Source: an uncultured Porphyromonadaceae bacterium (GTDB lineage Bacteria > Bacteroidota > Bacteroidia > Bacteroidales > Muribaculaceae). Taken from it: a DNA stretch of 11,589 nucleotides. Under the pieces are notes generated by a model that worked only from the letters and a program-made list of their open reading frames with translations, was not told the DNA's origin and did no database searches. A program made the translations under genes and the position numbers. The stretch is taken from assembly GCA_900551515.1 (NCBI GenBank), contig URWH01000045.1, positions 1 through 11,589 of the forward strand, given 5' to 3'. Positions 1-7,433 of this stretch are shown piece by piece (position 1 is the first letter of the stretch; the number at the start of each line of letters is the position of its first letter).

Positions 1-270
1 GGGAGCCGGGGCGGGCTCGGGAGCGGGTGCAACCGCAGCTTCTGCTTCGGCGGTCTCTTTCACCTTACGTTCGGTGGACACCTGATCAGATTGCGATTTC
101 AATGCTCTGTCGGGCGCATACTCCTTGAGAAGGAGGTCGTAGGCATCCTCATCGATACGCGAATTGGGATTATTGTCGATGGTTATGCCTTTTTTCTGCA
201 AAAATTCCACAACGGTGGCTATTGACACGTTGAAGTCTTTTGCCGCTTTACTTATTTTCGTTCTCGCCAT
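1..270 (-). CDS. infB: Translation initiation factor IF-2, N-terminal part (cut by window edge)
   Basis: The reverse strand reads 90 codons from an ATG at 268-270 with no stop before the window edge, so only the N-terminus is present. It begins MARTKISKAAKDFNVS and continues with IATVVEFLQKKGI, the helical IF-2 N-domain typical of Bacteroidetes infB. Around residue 75 it becomes Ala/Pro/Glu-rich (AAVAPAPEPAPAP), the start of the long flexible linker that precedes the GTPase core in this phylum. IF-2 is the GTPase that places initiator fMet-tRNA on the 30S subunit and promotes subunit joining. The gene lies 100 nt downstream of nusA on the same strand, the classical rimP-nusA-infB order, which supports the call. 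The GTP-binding motifs lie outside the window and cannot be checked. Confidence 0.9.
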   Translation of the reverse strand, partial: MARTKISKAAKDFNVSIATVVEFLQKKGITIDNNPNSRIDEDAYDLLLKEYAPDRALKSQSDQVSTERKVKETAEAEAAVAPAPEPAPAP

Positions 271-370
271 ATATTAAGTTGATGTTTTCTAATGTTTGTT
301 TTAGCGTGGGGCGGTGATGAATCCGGGGCCGGGACCGCAATGTCAGACGGGGACTGACGGGGCGGGGGGA

Positions 371-1630
371 TTATTCGTCCTCGAATTCAGCCTTGAGCAC
401 GCTGATCACGTTGTCGACGGTGTCTTCTTCGAGGTCGGCTTTGTCGATAAGCGTCTGACGCGGTGTGTTGAGCACGCTCTTGGCAGTCACGCAGCCCATT
501 TCCTTGAGTGCGTCGATGACCCAGCCGTCGATTTCGTCCTTGAATTCGTCGAGGTAGATATCTTCTTCGGTGCTCTCTTCAGTGTCGCGGTAAACGTCGA
601 TGACGTAGCCGGTGAGCATGGAAGCGAGCTTGATATTGAGGCCGCCTTTGCCGATAGCGAGGGAAACCTCTTCGGGACGGAGGAACACTTCGGCGCGTTT
701 TTCCTCTTCGTCGAGACGTATCGATGAGATCTTGGCGGGAGAGAGGGCGCGCTGGATGAAGAGCGAGGGGTTGGCCGTGTAGTTGATCACGTCGATGTTT
801 TCGTTGCGGAGCTCGCGGACGATGCCGTGGATGCGTGATCCTTTGACGCCTACGCAAGCGCCGACGGGATCGATGCGGTCGTCGTAGCTTTCGACGGCGA
901 TTTTGGCGCGTTCGCCCGGGATGCGTGCCACGGCGCGGATATTGATGAGGCCGTCGTGGATTTCGGGCACCTCGAGTTCGAAGAGGCGTCGGAGGAAATT
1001 CTCGTTGGTACGGCTGACGGTGATCTTGGGGTTGTTGTTTTTATTGTCGACGTTGGCCACAACGGCGCGGATTGTCTCGCCTTTGCGGAAGAAGTCGCCG
1101 GGGATCGATTCGCTCTTGGGGAGGAGAAGCTCGTTTTTATCGTCGTCGAGCAAGAGAGTCTCGCGCGACCATGTCTGGTAGACTTCGCCGGTGACGAGCT
1201 CGCCTTCGAGTTCTTTGAACTTGTTGTAGATGGCCTCTTTCTGGAGGTCGAGGATCTTGGACTGGAGCGTCTGGCGCAGATTGAGGATGGCGCGGCGTCC
1301 GAAGTCGGCAAAGAAGATTTCTTTAGTGTGTTCCTCGCCGATCTCCACGTCGGGGTCCTGGTCGGCGCGTGCGTCGGAGAGGCTGATCTGCTGGTTGGGA
1401 TCGGTCACTTCGCCATCGGCCACAACGGTGAGGTTCTGGAAAATCTGCACGTCGCCTTTGTCGGGGTTCATGATCACGTCGAGGTTTTCGTCGGTGCCGA
1501 ACATTTTGGCCAGCACGTTGCGAAACGACTCTTCAAGCACACTGATCATCGTGGCTTTGTCGATATTCTTAAGTTCTTTAAATTCGGCAAAACGCTCCAC
1601 CATGTTGGGAGCTTCCTCTTTCTTAGCCAT
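371..1630 (-). CDS. nusA: Transcription termination/antitermination factor NusA
   Basis: This 419-residue protein binds RNA polymerase and nascent RNA and modulates pausing, termination and antitermination. The domain order fits NusA. An RNAP-binding N-domain spans about 1-135 and includes FKELKNIDKATMISVLEESF. An S1 domain spans about 143-208 and starts at GELVTGEV. Two KH domains follow, with GVKGSRI at 261-267 and IGKGGLNIKLA at 327-337. An acidic linker (about 349-368) leads to one C-terminal helix-hairpin-helix-like region (about 370-415) ending in EFEDE. The length is typical of Bacteroidetes NusA, which lacks the second acidic repeat of the E. coli protein. The ATG at 1630 gives the usual MAKKEE start. 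rimP ends 21 nt upstream and infB starts 100 nt downstream, so all three are probably co-transcribed. Confidence 0.97.
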   Translation of the reverse strand: MAKKEEAPNMVERFAEFKELKNIDKATMISVLEESFRNVLAKMFGTDENLDVIMNPDKGDVQIFQNLTVVADGEVTDPNQQISLSDARADQDPDVEIGEEHTKEIFFADFGRRAILNLRQTLQSKILDLQKEAIYNKFKELEGELVTGEVYQTWSRETLLLDDDKNELLLPKSESIPGDFFRKGETIRAVVANVDNKNNNPKITVSRTNENFLRRLFELEVPEIHDGLINIRAVARIPGERAKIAVESYDDRIDPVGACVGVKGSRIHGIVRELRNENIDVINYTANPSLFIQRALSPAKISSIRLDEEEKRAEVFLRPEEVSLAIGKGGLNIKLASMLTGYVIDVYRDTEESTEEDIYLDEFKDEIDGWVIDALKEMGCVTAKSVLNTPRQTLIDKADLEEDTVDNVISVLKAEFEDE

Positions 1631-1651
1631 AATCTGGGGTAGTGATGGGGG

Positions 1652-2125
1652 TTATTTGAAGTTTATTTGATATTTCACATATTTGGTGTCGGCGACATTC
1701 AAGACGAGCGGCTTGTCGACGACAACGGGGCGTTTCTTGCCCTCTTCCTTCACCTTTTCCTTGACGGTGAGGGTGAACGATGCGCCGTCGGGCGAGACGT
1801 CGGTGAGGACGCCGGAGAGCTTGCGGCCGTCGCGTGTGAGCACCTCCACATCGTTGCCGATGTATTTCAGATACTGGCGGCGCACCTTCAGGGGAGCGGT
1901 GAGGCCGGCTGAGCCGACTTCGAGCTCATAGTCTTCGACGTCACGGTCGACGGCATTCTCAATCTCGCGTGTGAGGCGGGCGCATGTGTCGATGTCGACG
2001 CCGGTGTCGGAGTCGATTTCAACAATCACACGATTGTCGGGCGTGACGTCGACGCCTACAAGAAAAGCGTCGGTGCCTTCGAGGGCAGACTCAACGACGC
2101 GGGCTATGATTTGTTTGTCGATCAT
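1652..2125 (-). CDS. rimP: Ribosome maturation factor RimP
   Basis: This 157-residue cytoplasmic protein assists late assembly of the 30S ribosomal subunit. It shows the two-domain RimP pattern. An alpha/beta N-domain (about 1-75) carries VIVEIDSDTGVDIDTCARLT and then the conserved YELEVGSAGLTAPL segment, corresponding to the family's Y-x-L-E-V-S-S-P-G-x-x-x-P-L motif with GSAGL in place of SSPGL. A Sm-like C-domain (about 82-157) follows, with NDVEVLTRDGRKLSGVL. Length is normal. It is the first gene of the rimP-nusA-infB operon, 21 nt ahead of nusA. A Bacteroidetes-type promoter lies about 60 nt upstream of the ATG at 2125. The gene order makes the assignment secure. Confidence 0.95.
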   Translation of the reverse strand: MIDKQIIARVVESALEGTDAFLVGVDVTPDNRVIVEIDSDTGVDIDTCARLTREIENAVDRDVEDYELEVGSAGLTAPLKVRRQYLKYIGNDVEVLTRDGRKLSGVLTDVSPDGASFTLTVKEKVKEEGKKRPVVVDKPLVLNVADTKYVKYQINFK

Positions 2126-2183
2126 TTTCTATTGCAAATAAAATGGAGGAAGCATCTGCCCCCTCCGTGACTACGAATTGATG

Positions 2184-2215
2184 CAAAGGTAATGATTTTT
2201 TCATTTCCCTGCAAC
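2184..2215 (-). promoter_or_regulatory. Promoter of the rimP-nusA-infB operon
   Basis: Read on the minus strand, a -7 element TACCTTTG (2191-2184) matches the Bacteroidetes consensus TAnnTTTG exactly. It sits 20 nt downstream of GTTG (2215-2212), a 3-of-4 match to the -33 TTTG element. Transcription would start near 2175-2178, giving a leader of about 50 nt before rimP. The consensus is established for this phylum; the assignment here is by pattern only. Confidence 0.7.
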
Positions 2216-2250
2216 CCAACGGCCTGTTTTATCTTCGACGGGTCGTTGGG
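2215..2250. other. Hairpin between the fmt and rimP transcription units, possible terminator
   Basis: CCCAACGGCC (2215-2224) and GGTCGTTGGG (2241-2250) are inverted arms around a 16-nt loop. There are nine Watson-Crick pairs and one G-U if transcribed on the plus strand; on the minus strand that pair becomes an A-C mismatch. It lies 67 nt beyond the lipoprotein stop, where the fmt-Wzi-lipoprotein transcript should end, and it abuts the -33 element of the rimP promoter. No clear U-tract follows on the minus strand, so an intrinsic terminator is possible but unproven. Confidence 0.35.
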
Positions 2251-2316
2251 CCATTCAAATTTTAACAATTCGTTCACATTATTTTATAAATATTAATCGT
2301 CAGCAGACTGCCGCGG

Positions 2317-2757
2317 TCAGAATTTGCGGCAGGTGACTACGATGCCTGTTTCGCCTGTGAAAACAAGATGCGAGGCGCTTAGCTTATTGATGGTGAAGCG
2401 TGCCGTAAAGCCTTTGGCCGAGGGGTCGGTGCCGTCGGGACAGCCGATGCCCCATGGGGCGACTTCGGCCGGGGTGCTGTAGGGGAACTGGGCGGAGAAC
2501 GTGGCGGCGTCGTCATCGTAGACGAGATTGGCCGTTACGATCGTACCTCCGGGAGCAGCCAGCTGGAGCACGTCGCGATACACGCGGTAGTAGCGCTCGC
2601 CCTGCACGTTTTCTGCCGTTCCGTCGGGATAATCGATAGTGAGCACCTGCCATTGGCCGGAGAAGTCGCCGTTTTGGGCGAGTTCGCGGCAGGATGATGC
2701 GGCGAAGAGAGCCACGAAGGCAAGAGCGGCCGCGAGGAATGATTTCATATATTTCAT
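2317..2757 (-). CDS. Small lipoprotein of unknown function, lipocalin-like
   Basis: A lipoprotein of about 146 residues. The N-terminus (MKYMKSFLAAALAFVALFA) is a lipoprotein signal peptide with a lipobox ASSC, so the mature protein would start at that Cys and be lipid-anchored at the envelope. The rest is rich in short beta-type segments (FSGQWQVLTIDYPDGT, RYYRVYRDVLQLAA, HLVFTGETGIVVTC), which suggests a small beta-barrel or lipocalin-like fold; this is inference from pattern, not a family match. I chose the ATG at 2757 because it overlaps the stop of the upstream Wzi-family gene as ATGA, a common translational-coupling arrangement. An ATG at 2763 would add Met-Ala. The coupling suggests joint expression with the outer-membrane protein upstream. 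The function is not known to me. Confidence 0.8.
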   Translation of the reverse strand: MKYMKSFLAAALAFVALFAASSCRELAQNGDFSGQWQVLTIDYPDGTAENVQGERYYRVYRDVLQLAAPGGTIVTANLVYDDDAATFSAQFPYSTPAEVAPWGIGCPDGTDPSAKGFTARFTINKLSASHLVFTGETGIVVTCRKF

Positions 2758-4253
2758 AGCCATCCTGTTTTAGAGATTGTGAGCATTGCGCCGAAGCTCT
2801 TGCCGAGGAGCTGACCGCCGTCGGCAGCCAGAGAGAGGCGACCCATCCAGCCGGCAAGTCGGCGCGGGCGCCATGTGAGTTCGAGCAGGGCGTTGAAATT
2901 GTGGAGCACGGTGCGTGCGGGAAACAGATAGGAGCCCCATGAGCGGGTGTAGGTGAGCAGAACGCGGTAGTCGAAGCCGTCGGCCGGGTTGCCTGTCCAG
3001 CCGAAGTGGTGGCCCTTGATGCGGTTGTTCATGAACTCGTAGGAGTTCCAGAGGCCGGGCGTGTTGTAGATGGGCGAAATGAGCAGCGGGTTGCCCTGGC
3101 CCATGCCCCAGGTCTGCCAGCCGGTGTAGAGCGTGTGGGAGTAATAATCGTCGGCGCCGCTCACCTGTGAGGGTACTTCGGGCGTCTTGTCCCAGTAGAC
3201 CGAGCCGCTCTGGTCCTTAGTGTCGATGTATTCGTAGAGGAAACGGGTGATGACGGGATTCTTCGGCACCGTTATGTCCACGCCCACGAGCATATCCTTC
3301 CAGGCATGGTCGAAAAACATCATGGAGTGGTCGTCGAAGAAATGCTCATAATAGACGCGGAACTTCCAGTCGAGATCCTTCTGATCCCAGTTGGCGGCGA
3401 GCGACCACTGTCCTACGTGGTTGCCGTAGACATTGGTGATCTCGCCCATTTGGTTGGGGTCGGAGGAGTTGCCGCCCGAGGTGGGGAACACCACCTTCAT
3501 GAAATCCTTGAAGCCGTGAGGGAGATAGACCACATATGGCTCGTGGGTGTAGCGGTTGACGCCGTGGAAAGTGCCGCCCCACTGAGCGCCCATCTCCAGG
3601 CCGCCCTCCACCGTCAGCGGGAAGCGGTCGGTGTCGCCGCCGCGCAGGAAGAGGCCTTTGGTGTGGAGCATGCGGTTTTTGATCCATGAGCCTCCTTCGC
3701 CGGCACGGTCACGTTCCCATCGCCAGTCGGTGTAGAGTCCCACGGAGAAATAGGCTCGCGCCGAGAGCCAGCCTTTGGTCCATGGCACCGGCTGATATTC
3801 GGGCATCTCGATCATGATCTGCGGGATCGGGCGTGCGTTCTGCGATATGAACATGTCGCCCGAGCTGAGCTCACGGTCCACCACGCGGTTGCTCCACTCT
3901 TTGGCACCAATGGTGAGATTGAGCGAGCGGTAGCGGATGCCGCCGTAGAGCTGCTGCACCACGAAATGGGAGGTGAAATTGCCGGGGACGACGAGGTCGG
4001 CGCCGGCCTCCCAGTCGAAGCGGCGGTCGTAGTGCTCATGTTTGAAGAAACCGGCGCGGAGATAGCCGCTGGATTCTTTGAGCGACGACAGGCCCTGCCG
4101 GTTGCTGACGAGCCAGAAGGGCGAGGTGCCGTCGGTGCTCAGCGAGCCCATAGCTTCGACATTGTAGCTATAGGTGCTGTCGGGGATCTCGAGGGCGAGA
4201 GCGGCCGGCGAGACCAGCAGCCCGACGAGAAGTGATTTTATAAATCTGTGCAT
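2754..4253 (-). CDS. Capsule assembly Wzi-family outer-membrane protein
   Basis: A 499-residue exported protein. Residues 1-20 (MHRFIKSLLVGLLVSPAALA) form a Sec signal peptide with an ALA cleavage site. The mature N-terminus has the YNVEAMGSLSTDGTSPFWL and SNRQG pattern found in Bacteroidetes proteins of the Wzi family (Caps_assemb_Wzi). The remainder alternates aromatic and polar residues in the way of an outer-membrane beta-barrel: LYGGIRYRSLNLTIGAKEW, LDWKFRVYYEHFF, YRVLLTYTRSWGSY and a C-terminal run of short strands. Wzi of E. coli is a lectin-like barrel that anchors K30 group 1 capsule at the cell surface; family members in Bacteroidetes are numerous, mostly unstudied and often far from capsule loci. 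No polysaccharide genes are nearby here. It starts 27 nt after fmt and overlaps the next lipoprotein gene, so the three are likely one transcript. Confidence 0.85.
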   Translation of the reverse strand: MHRFIKSLLVGLLVSPAALALEIPDSTYSYNVEAMGSLSTDGTSPFWLVSNRQGLSSLKESSGYLRAGFFKHEHYDRRFDWEAGADLVVPGNFTSHFVVQQLYGGIRYRSLNLTIGAKEWSNRVVDRELSSGDMFISQNARPIPQIMIEMPEYQPVPWTKGWLSARAYFSVGLYTDWRWERDRAGEGGSWIKNRMLHTKGLFLRGGDTDRFPLTVEGGLEMGAQWGGTFHGVNRYTHEPYVVYLPHGFKDFMKVVFPTSGGNSSDPNQMGEITNVYGNHVGQWSLAANWDQKDLDWKFRVYYEHFFDDHSMMFFDHAWKDMLVGVDITVPKNPVITRFLYEYIDTKDQSGSVYWDKTPEVPSQVSGADDYYSHTLYTGWQTWGMGQGNPLLISPIYNTPGLWNSYEFMNNRIKGHHFGWTGNPADGFDYRVLLTYTRSWGSYLFPARTVLHNFNALLELTWRPRRLAGWMGRLSLAADGGQLLGKSFGAMLTISKTGWL

Positions 4254-4280
4254 AATGTGCGATTGGTTTATATCGGTCGG

Positions 4281-5234
4281 TTATTTTAGCGAGAGATCGG
4301 TGAGACGCATACCGCGGAGGAAGTCGGCGGTGGGCATGCGTCGCTTGCCGGGAGCCTGAAGGCTGAGGATTTCGAGGGCGCAGTCGGCGCAGTCGACCGT
4401 CAGGCGCGAGCCGTCGACGGTGACGCGGCCGGGGGTCACGGCGGGGATGTCGGTACGTCGCGTCTCGAACACCTTCAGCGTGCCGAGCTCGGCGCCGGCC
4501 GAGCAGATGACGCTCCAGGCCGTAGGATAGGGAGCGAGGCCACGCACCAGATTGTGCACCTCGGCGGCCGGGCGCGACCAGTCGATGCGGCAGTCGTCCT
4601 TGAAAATCTTGGGAGCGGGAGTAGCCTCCACGCCGGAATCGGCCTGCGGGCGGGTGACGAGGTCGCCGGCGATGATGTGGCCAACGGTTTCGAGCGTCAG
4701 ATCGGCGCCTATCATCATCAGGCGGTCGTAGACCGAGCCGGCGTTCTCGTCGGGGCCGATCTCGATGGCACGCGAATCGATTATGTCGCCGGTGTCGATC
4801 TCATGTTTGAGAAAAAATGTGGTGACGCCGGTGCGTGTGTCGCCGTTCATGACAGCGCGGTTGATGGGGGCGGCGCCGCGATAGCGCGGCAGCAGCGAGC
4901 CGTGGAGGTTAAAAGTGCCGAGCGGCGGCATTGTCCACACCACTTCGGGAAGCATGCGGAAGGCGATGACGATGAAGAGCTGAGCGCCGATACCGCGCAG
5001 CTGTTCGACAAAAGCCGGATCCTTGAGCTTCTCGGGCTGGAGGACGGGGAGTCCGGCCTCGAGAGCATACTGCTTGACGGCCGACATCTGCAGCGAGCGG
5101 CCGCGACCGGCCGGCTTGTCGGGCGCCGTCACCACGGCGGCTATGTTGTATCCTTCTTCGACAAGACGCCGGAGCGATTCCACAGCGAAATCGGGCGTGC
5201 CGAAAAACACTATTTTAAGATCTTTTTTTGTCAT
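4281..5234 (-). CDS. fmt: Methionyl-tRNA formyltransferase
   Basis: This 317-residue cytoplasmic enzyme formylates Met-tRNAfMet using 10-formyl-tetrahydrofolate, producing the initiator tRNA used with IF-2. The N-terminal formyltransferase domain opens with KIVFFGTPDFAVESL. It carries the catalytic signature NLHGSLLPRYRGAAPINRA with N109 and H111, followed by HEIDTGDI with D147, the counterparts of N106, H108 and D144 of the E. coli family. The tRNA-binding C-terminal domain (about 208-317) includes IDWSRPAAEVHNLVRGLAPYP. Length and start (ATG at 5234) are normal. It is the first gene of a minus-strand run with the Wzi-family gene and the lipoprotein, and has its own -7 element at 5263-5270. 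Confidence 0.97.
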   Translation of the reverse strand: MTKKDLKIVFFGTPDFAVESLRRLVEEGYNIAAVVTAPDKPAGRGRSLQMSAVKQYALEAGLPVLQPEKLKDPAFVEQLRGIGAQLFIVIAFRMLPEVVWTMPPLGTFNLHGSLLPRYRGAAPINRAVMNGDTRTGVTTFFLKHEIDTGDIIDSRAIEIGPDENAGSVYDRLMMIGADLTLETVGHIIAGDLVTRPQADSGVEATPAPKIFKDDCRIDWSRPAAEVHNLVRGLAPYPTAWSVICSAGAELGTLKVFETRRTDIPAVTPGRVTVDGSRLTVDCADCALEILSLQAPGKRRMPTADFLRGMRLTDLSLK

Positions 5235-5262
5235 AAAATGAGCGCAAAATCTATAATATTCG

Positions 5263-5270
5263 CAAATTTA
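5263..5270 (-). promoter_or_regulatory. Probable -7 element of the fmt promoter
   Basis: On the minus strand this is TAAATTTG, an exact match to the Bacteroidetes -7 consensus TAnnTTTG, 28 nt before the fmt ATG. The -33 element is weak: TTGG lies 23 nt upstream rather than TTTG at 19-21 nt. The predicted leader is short, about 20 nt. Confidence 0.5.
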
Positions 5271-5315
5271 GTGTTTTTTTTCGAGATGAACGCCCAATGA
5301 TTGGCGGAAGTTGCC

Positions 5316-5323
5316 TAACTTTG
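5316..5323 (+). promoter_or_regulatory. Probable -7 element of the GH92 gene promoter
   Basis: TAACTTTG matches TAnnTTTG exactly and lies 67 nt before the GH92 ATG, giving a predicted leader of about 60 nt. I see no good TTTG at the expected -33 distance (around 5291-5297 is CGCCCAA), so the promoter may be weak or depend on an activator. It is divergent from the fmt promoter, whose -7 element lies 45 nt away. Confidence 0.45.
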
Positions 5324-5390
5324 TAGTTAGACTGATTTTAGGTCTATCATCCATCGTAAATCATAACCATAAAATCTCACATCGATACCG

Positions 5391-7433
5391 ATGAACAAAC
5401 TGATCGTTTCCCTCTTTTTGGCCGGAGCCTCCGCTACTGCCGTGGCTGCCGACCCGGTTGACTATGTCAACACGCTGACCGGCACACAATCGAAATACGA
5501 GCTGTCGACCGGCAACACACTCCCTATCGTCACCATGCCGTGGGGCATGAACGGATGGACGCCGCAGACAGGCAAGATGGGCGACGGGTGGACCTACACC
5601 TACGACGCCGACAAGATCGTTGGGTTCAAGCAGACCCACCGTCCCTCGCCCTGGATCAACGACTACGGCCAGTTTTCATTGATGCCCGTCACCGGCAAAC
5701 CGACGTTCATTGAGTCGGAACGCGCGAGCTGGTTTTCGCACAAAGCCGAGAAAGCCACTCCTTATTACTATAAGGTGTATCTGGCCGACCACGACATAAC
5801 CACCGAATTCGCGCCCACCGAGCGTGCCGTCAGCTTCCGCTTCACCTTCCCGGAAGCCGAGCTGTCGACCGTGGTGATCGATGCCTACAACGACGGCTCG
5901 TCGGTGACTGTCGATCCTCAGAACCGCCGCATCACCGGCTACACCACAAAGAATTCCGGCGGTGTACCCGACAACTTCAAAAACTATTTCGTGATCGAAT
6001 TCGACACGCCGTTCAGCTACACGGCCACCGTGCTCGACAGCGTGATCACCGAAGGGACACTCTCGTCGACGGGCAACCACGCAGGCGCCATCATCGGCTT
6101 TGCCACACATAAAGGTCAGAAAGTAAACGCCCGCGTGGCCTCCTCGTTCATCAGCCCCGAACAGGCGCTGCTGAACCTCAAAGAGCTTGGCGACGGCGAC
6201 TTCGACCGGATAGCCCGCGAAGGGCGCAACCGCTGGAACGACGTGCTCGGCCGCATCGAAGTGTCGGCCGACAGCTACGACTTCCAGCTCGACCGTCTGC
6301 GCACCTTCTACTCCAACCTCTATCACGCGCTGCTCTTCCCGCACGCCTTCTATGAGATCGACGCCGCAGGCGCCGTGCGCCACTACAGCCCGTACAACGG
6401 CGAGATCTGCGACGGCTACATGTTTACCGACACCGGCTTCTGGGACACCTTCCGCGCCCTCTTCCCGCTCGTCAACCTGCTCTACCCGTCGGAAAGCGTC
6501 AAGATCCAGGACGGTCTGGTCAACGCTTATCTCGAGAGCGGCTTCCTGCCCGAATGGGCAAGCCCGGGTCACCGCGGCTGCATGGTGGGCAACAACAGCG
6601 CCTCAGTGGTTGCCGACGCCTATCTCAACGGCATCCGCGGCTACGACATCGAAAAGCTGTGGGAAGCCGTGACCTCCGGCGCCCACAAAGTGCATCCGAC
6701 GGTCAGCTCCACCGGCCGCCTCGGACATGAATATTACGACCGCCTCGGCTATGTGCCCTACAACGTGGGCATCAACGAGAGCGCCGCACGCACGCTGGAA
6801 TACGCCTACGACGACTGGTGCATCTACATGCTCGGCAAAGCGCTCGGCAAATCGAAGAAAGAGCTGGCGCCTTACGCCGCCAACGCCCTCAACTACCGCA
6901 ATCTCTTCGACCCCGAGCACAACCTCATGCGCGGCAAGAACGAAGACGGCACATTCCAGTCGCCCTTCAACCCGCTCAAGTGGGGCGACGCTTTCACCGA
7001 AGGCAACTCATGGCACTATACATGGTCGGTGTTCCACGACCCGCAGGGCCTCATCAACCTGATGGGCGGTAAGCAGAAATTCAACGAGATGATGGACTCG
7101 GTGTTCAACGTACCGCCGTTGTTTGACGACAGCTACTACGGCTTCCCGATCCACGAGATCCGCGAGATGCAGATCATGAACATGGGCAACTATGCCCACG
7201 GCAACCAGCCTATCCAGCACATGATCTATCTCTACGACTGGTCGGGCGAGCCCTGGAAAGCGCAGTACTGGGTGCGCGAGGTGATGAACCACATGTACAC
7301 CCCCAACCCCGACGGCTACTGCGGCGACGAGGACAACGGACAGACCTCGGCCTGGTATGTATTCTCGGCCCTCGGCTTCTACCCCGTGGCTCCCGGCTCG
7401 GGCGCTCTTCAAAGAAGCCAAGATCCATCTTGA
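5391..7433 (+). CDS. GH92 exo-alpha-mannosidase, frame broken near its C-terminus
   Basis: A secreted glycoside hydrolase of family 92, which are calcium-dependent inverting exo-alpha-mannosidases that trim host or yeast N-glycans and mannans. Residues 1-20 are a signal peptide ending in AVAA, so it is probably periplasmic. GH92 hallmarks follow in order: YVNTLTGT (25-32), PWGMNGWTPQT (50-60), THRPSPW with W88, TEGNSWHYTW with E537, IHEIREM with H588-E589, GNQPIQHMIYLY (604-615) and CGDEDNGQTSAWYVFSALG with D646 and D648. By spacing, E537 matches the catalytic acid (E533 of BT3990), D646/D648 the base pair, and H588-E589 with W88 the +1 subsite linked to alpha-1,2 specificity; the BT3990 numbering is from memory. 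After YPVAPGSG (codon 671) this frame reads an unrelated tail, ALQRSQDPS, and stops. The true C-terminus continues in another frame up to 7692 (separate entry). As read, the protein lacks its C-terminal beta-domain. Confidence 0.9.
   Translation: MNKLIVSLFLAGASATAVAADPVDYVNTLTGTQSKYELSTGNTLPIVTMPWGMNGWTPQTGKMGDGWTYTYDADKIVGFKQTHRPSPWINDYGQFSLMPVTGKPTFIESERASWFSHKAEKATPYYYKVYLADHDITTEFAPTERAVSFRFTFPEAELSTVVIDAYNDGSSVTVDPQNRRITGYTTKNSGGVPDNFKNYFVIEFDTPFSYTATVLDSVITEGTLSSTGNHAGAIIGFATHKGQKVNARVASSFISPEQALLNLKELGDGDFDRIAREGRNRWNDVLGRIEVSADSYDFQLDRLRTFYSNLYHALLFPHAFYEIDAAGAVRHYSPYNGEICDGYMFTDTGFWDTFRALFPLVNLLYPSESVKIQDGLVNAYLESGFLPEWASPGHRGCMVGNNSASVVADAYLNGIRGYDIEKLWEAVTSGAHKVHPTVSSTGRLGHEYYDRLGYVPYNVGINESAARTLEYAYDDWCIYMLGKALGKSKKELAPYAANALNYRNLFDPEHNLMRGKNEDGTFQSPFNPLKWGDAFTEGNSWHYTWSVFHDPQGLINLMGGKQKFNEMMDSVFNVPPLFDDSYYGFPIHEIREMQIMNMGNYAHGNQPIQHMIYLYDWSGEPWKAQYWVREVMNHMYTPNPDGYCGDEDNGQTSAWYVFSALGFYPVAPGSGALQRSQDPS

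Noticed and set aside
342..358. Short inverted repeat GTCAG/CTGAC between nusA and infB
   Set aside because: Only five pairs in a G-rich spacer with no U-tract; probably chance, and termination inside this operon would be unexpected.
956..1642. A 228-codon open frame on the plus strand opposite nusA
   Set aside because: It lies fully antisense to a secure nusA gene, has no recognisable domain or signal, and has the composition expected of the complement of GC-biased codons.
2308..2332. Hairpin CTGCCGC/GCGGCAG overlapping the stop of the lipoprotein gene
   Set aside because: Seven pairs with an 11-nt loop but no U-tract downstream, and it partly lies in coding sequence; too weak to call a terminator.
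4554..5300. A 248-codon open frame on the plus strand opposite fmt
   Set aside because: It is entirely antisense to fmt apart from its tail and shows no protein-like pattern.
5676..6572. A 298-codon open frame on the minus strand opposite the GH92 gene
   Set aside because: It is antisense to conserved GH92 sequence, rich in Val, Gly, Glu and His as complement frames often are, and matches no family I recognise.
7200..7223. GNQPIQHM in the GH92 protein, first read as a Glu-to-Gln loss of the catalytic acid
   Set aside because: Spacing to the base Asp pair is only about 40 residues. The acid should lie about 110 residues before it, where Glu is present (E537 in TEGNSWHY). The Gln is therefore not the catalytic-acid position.
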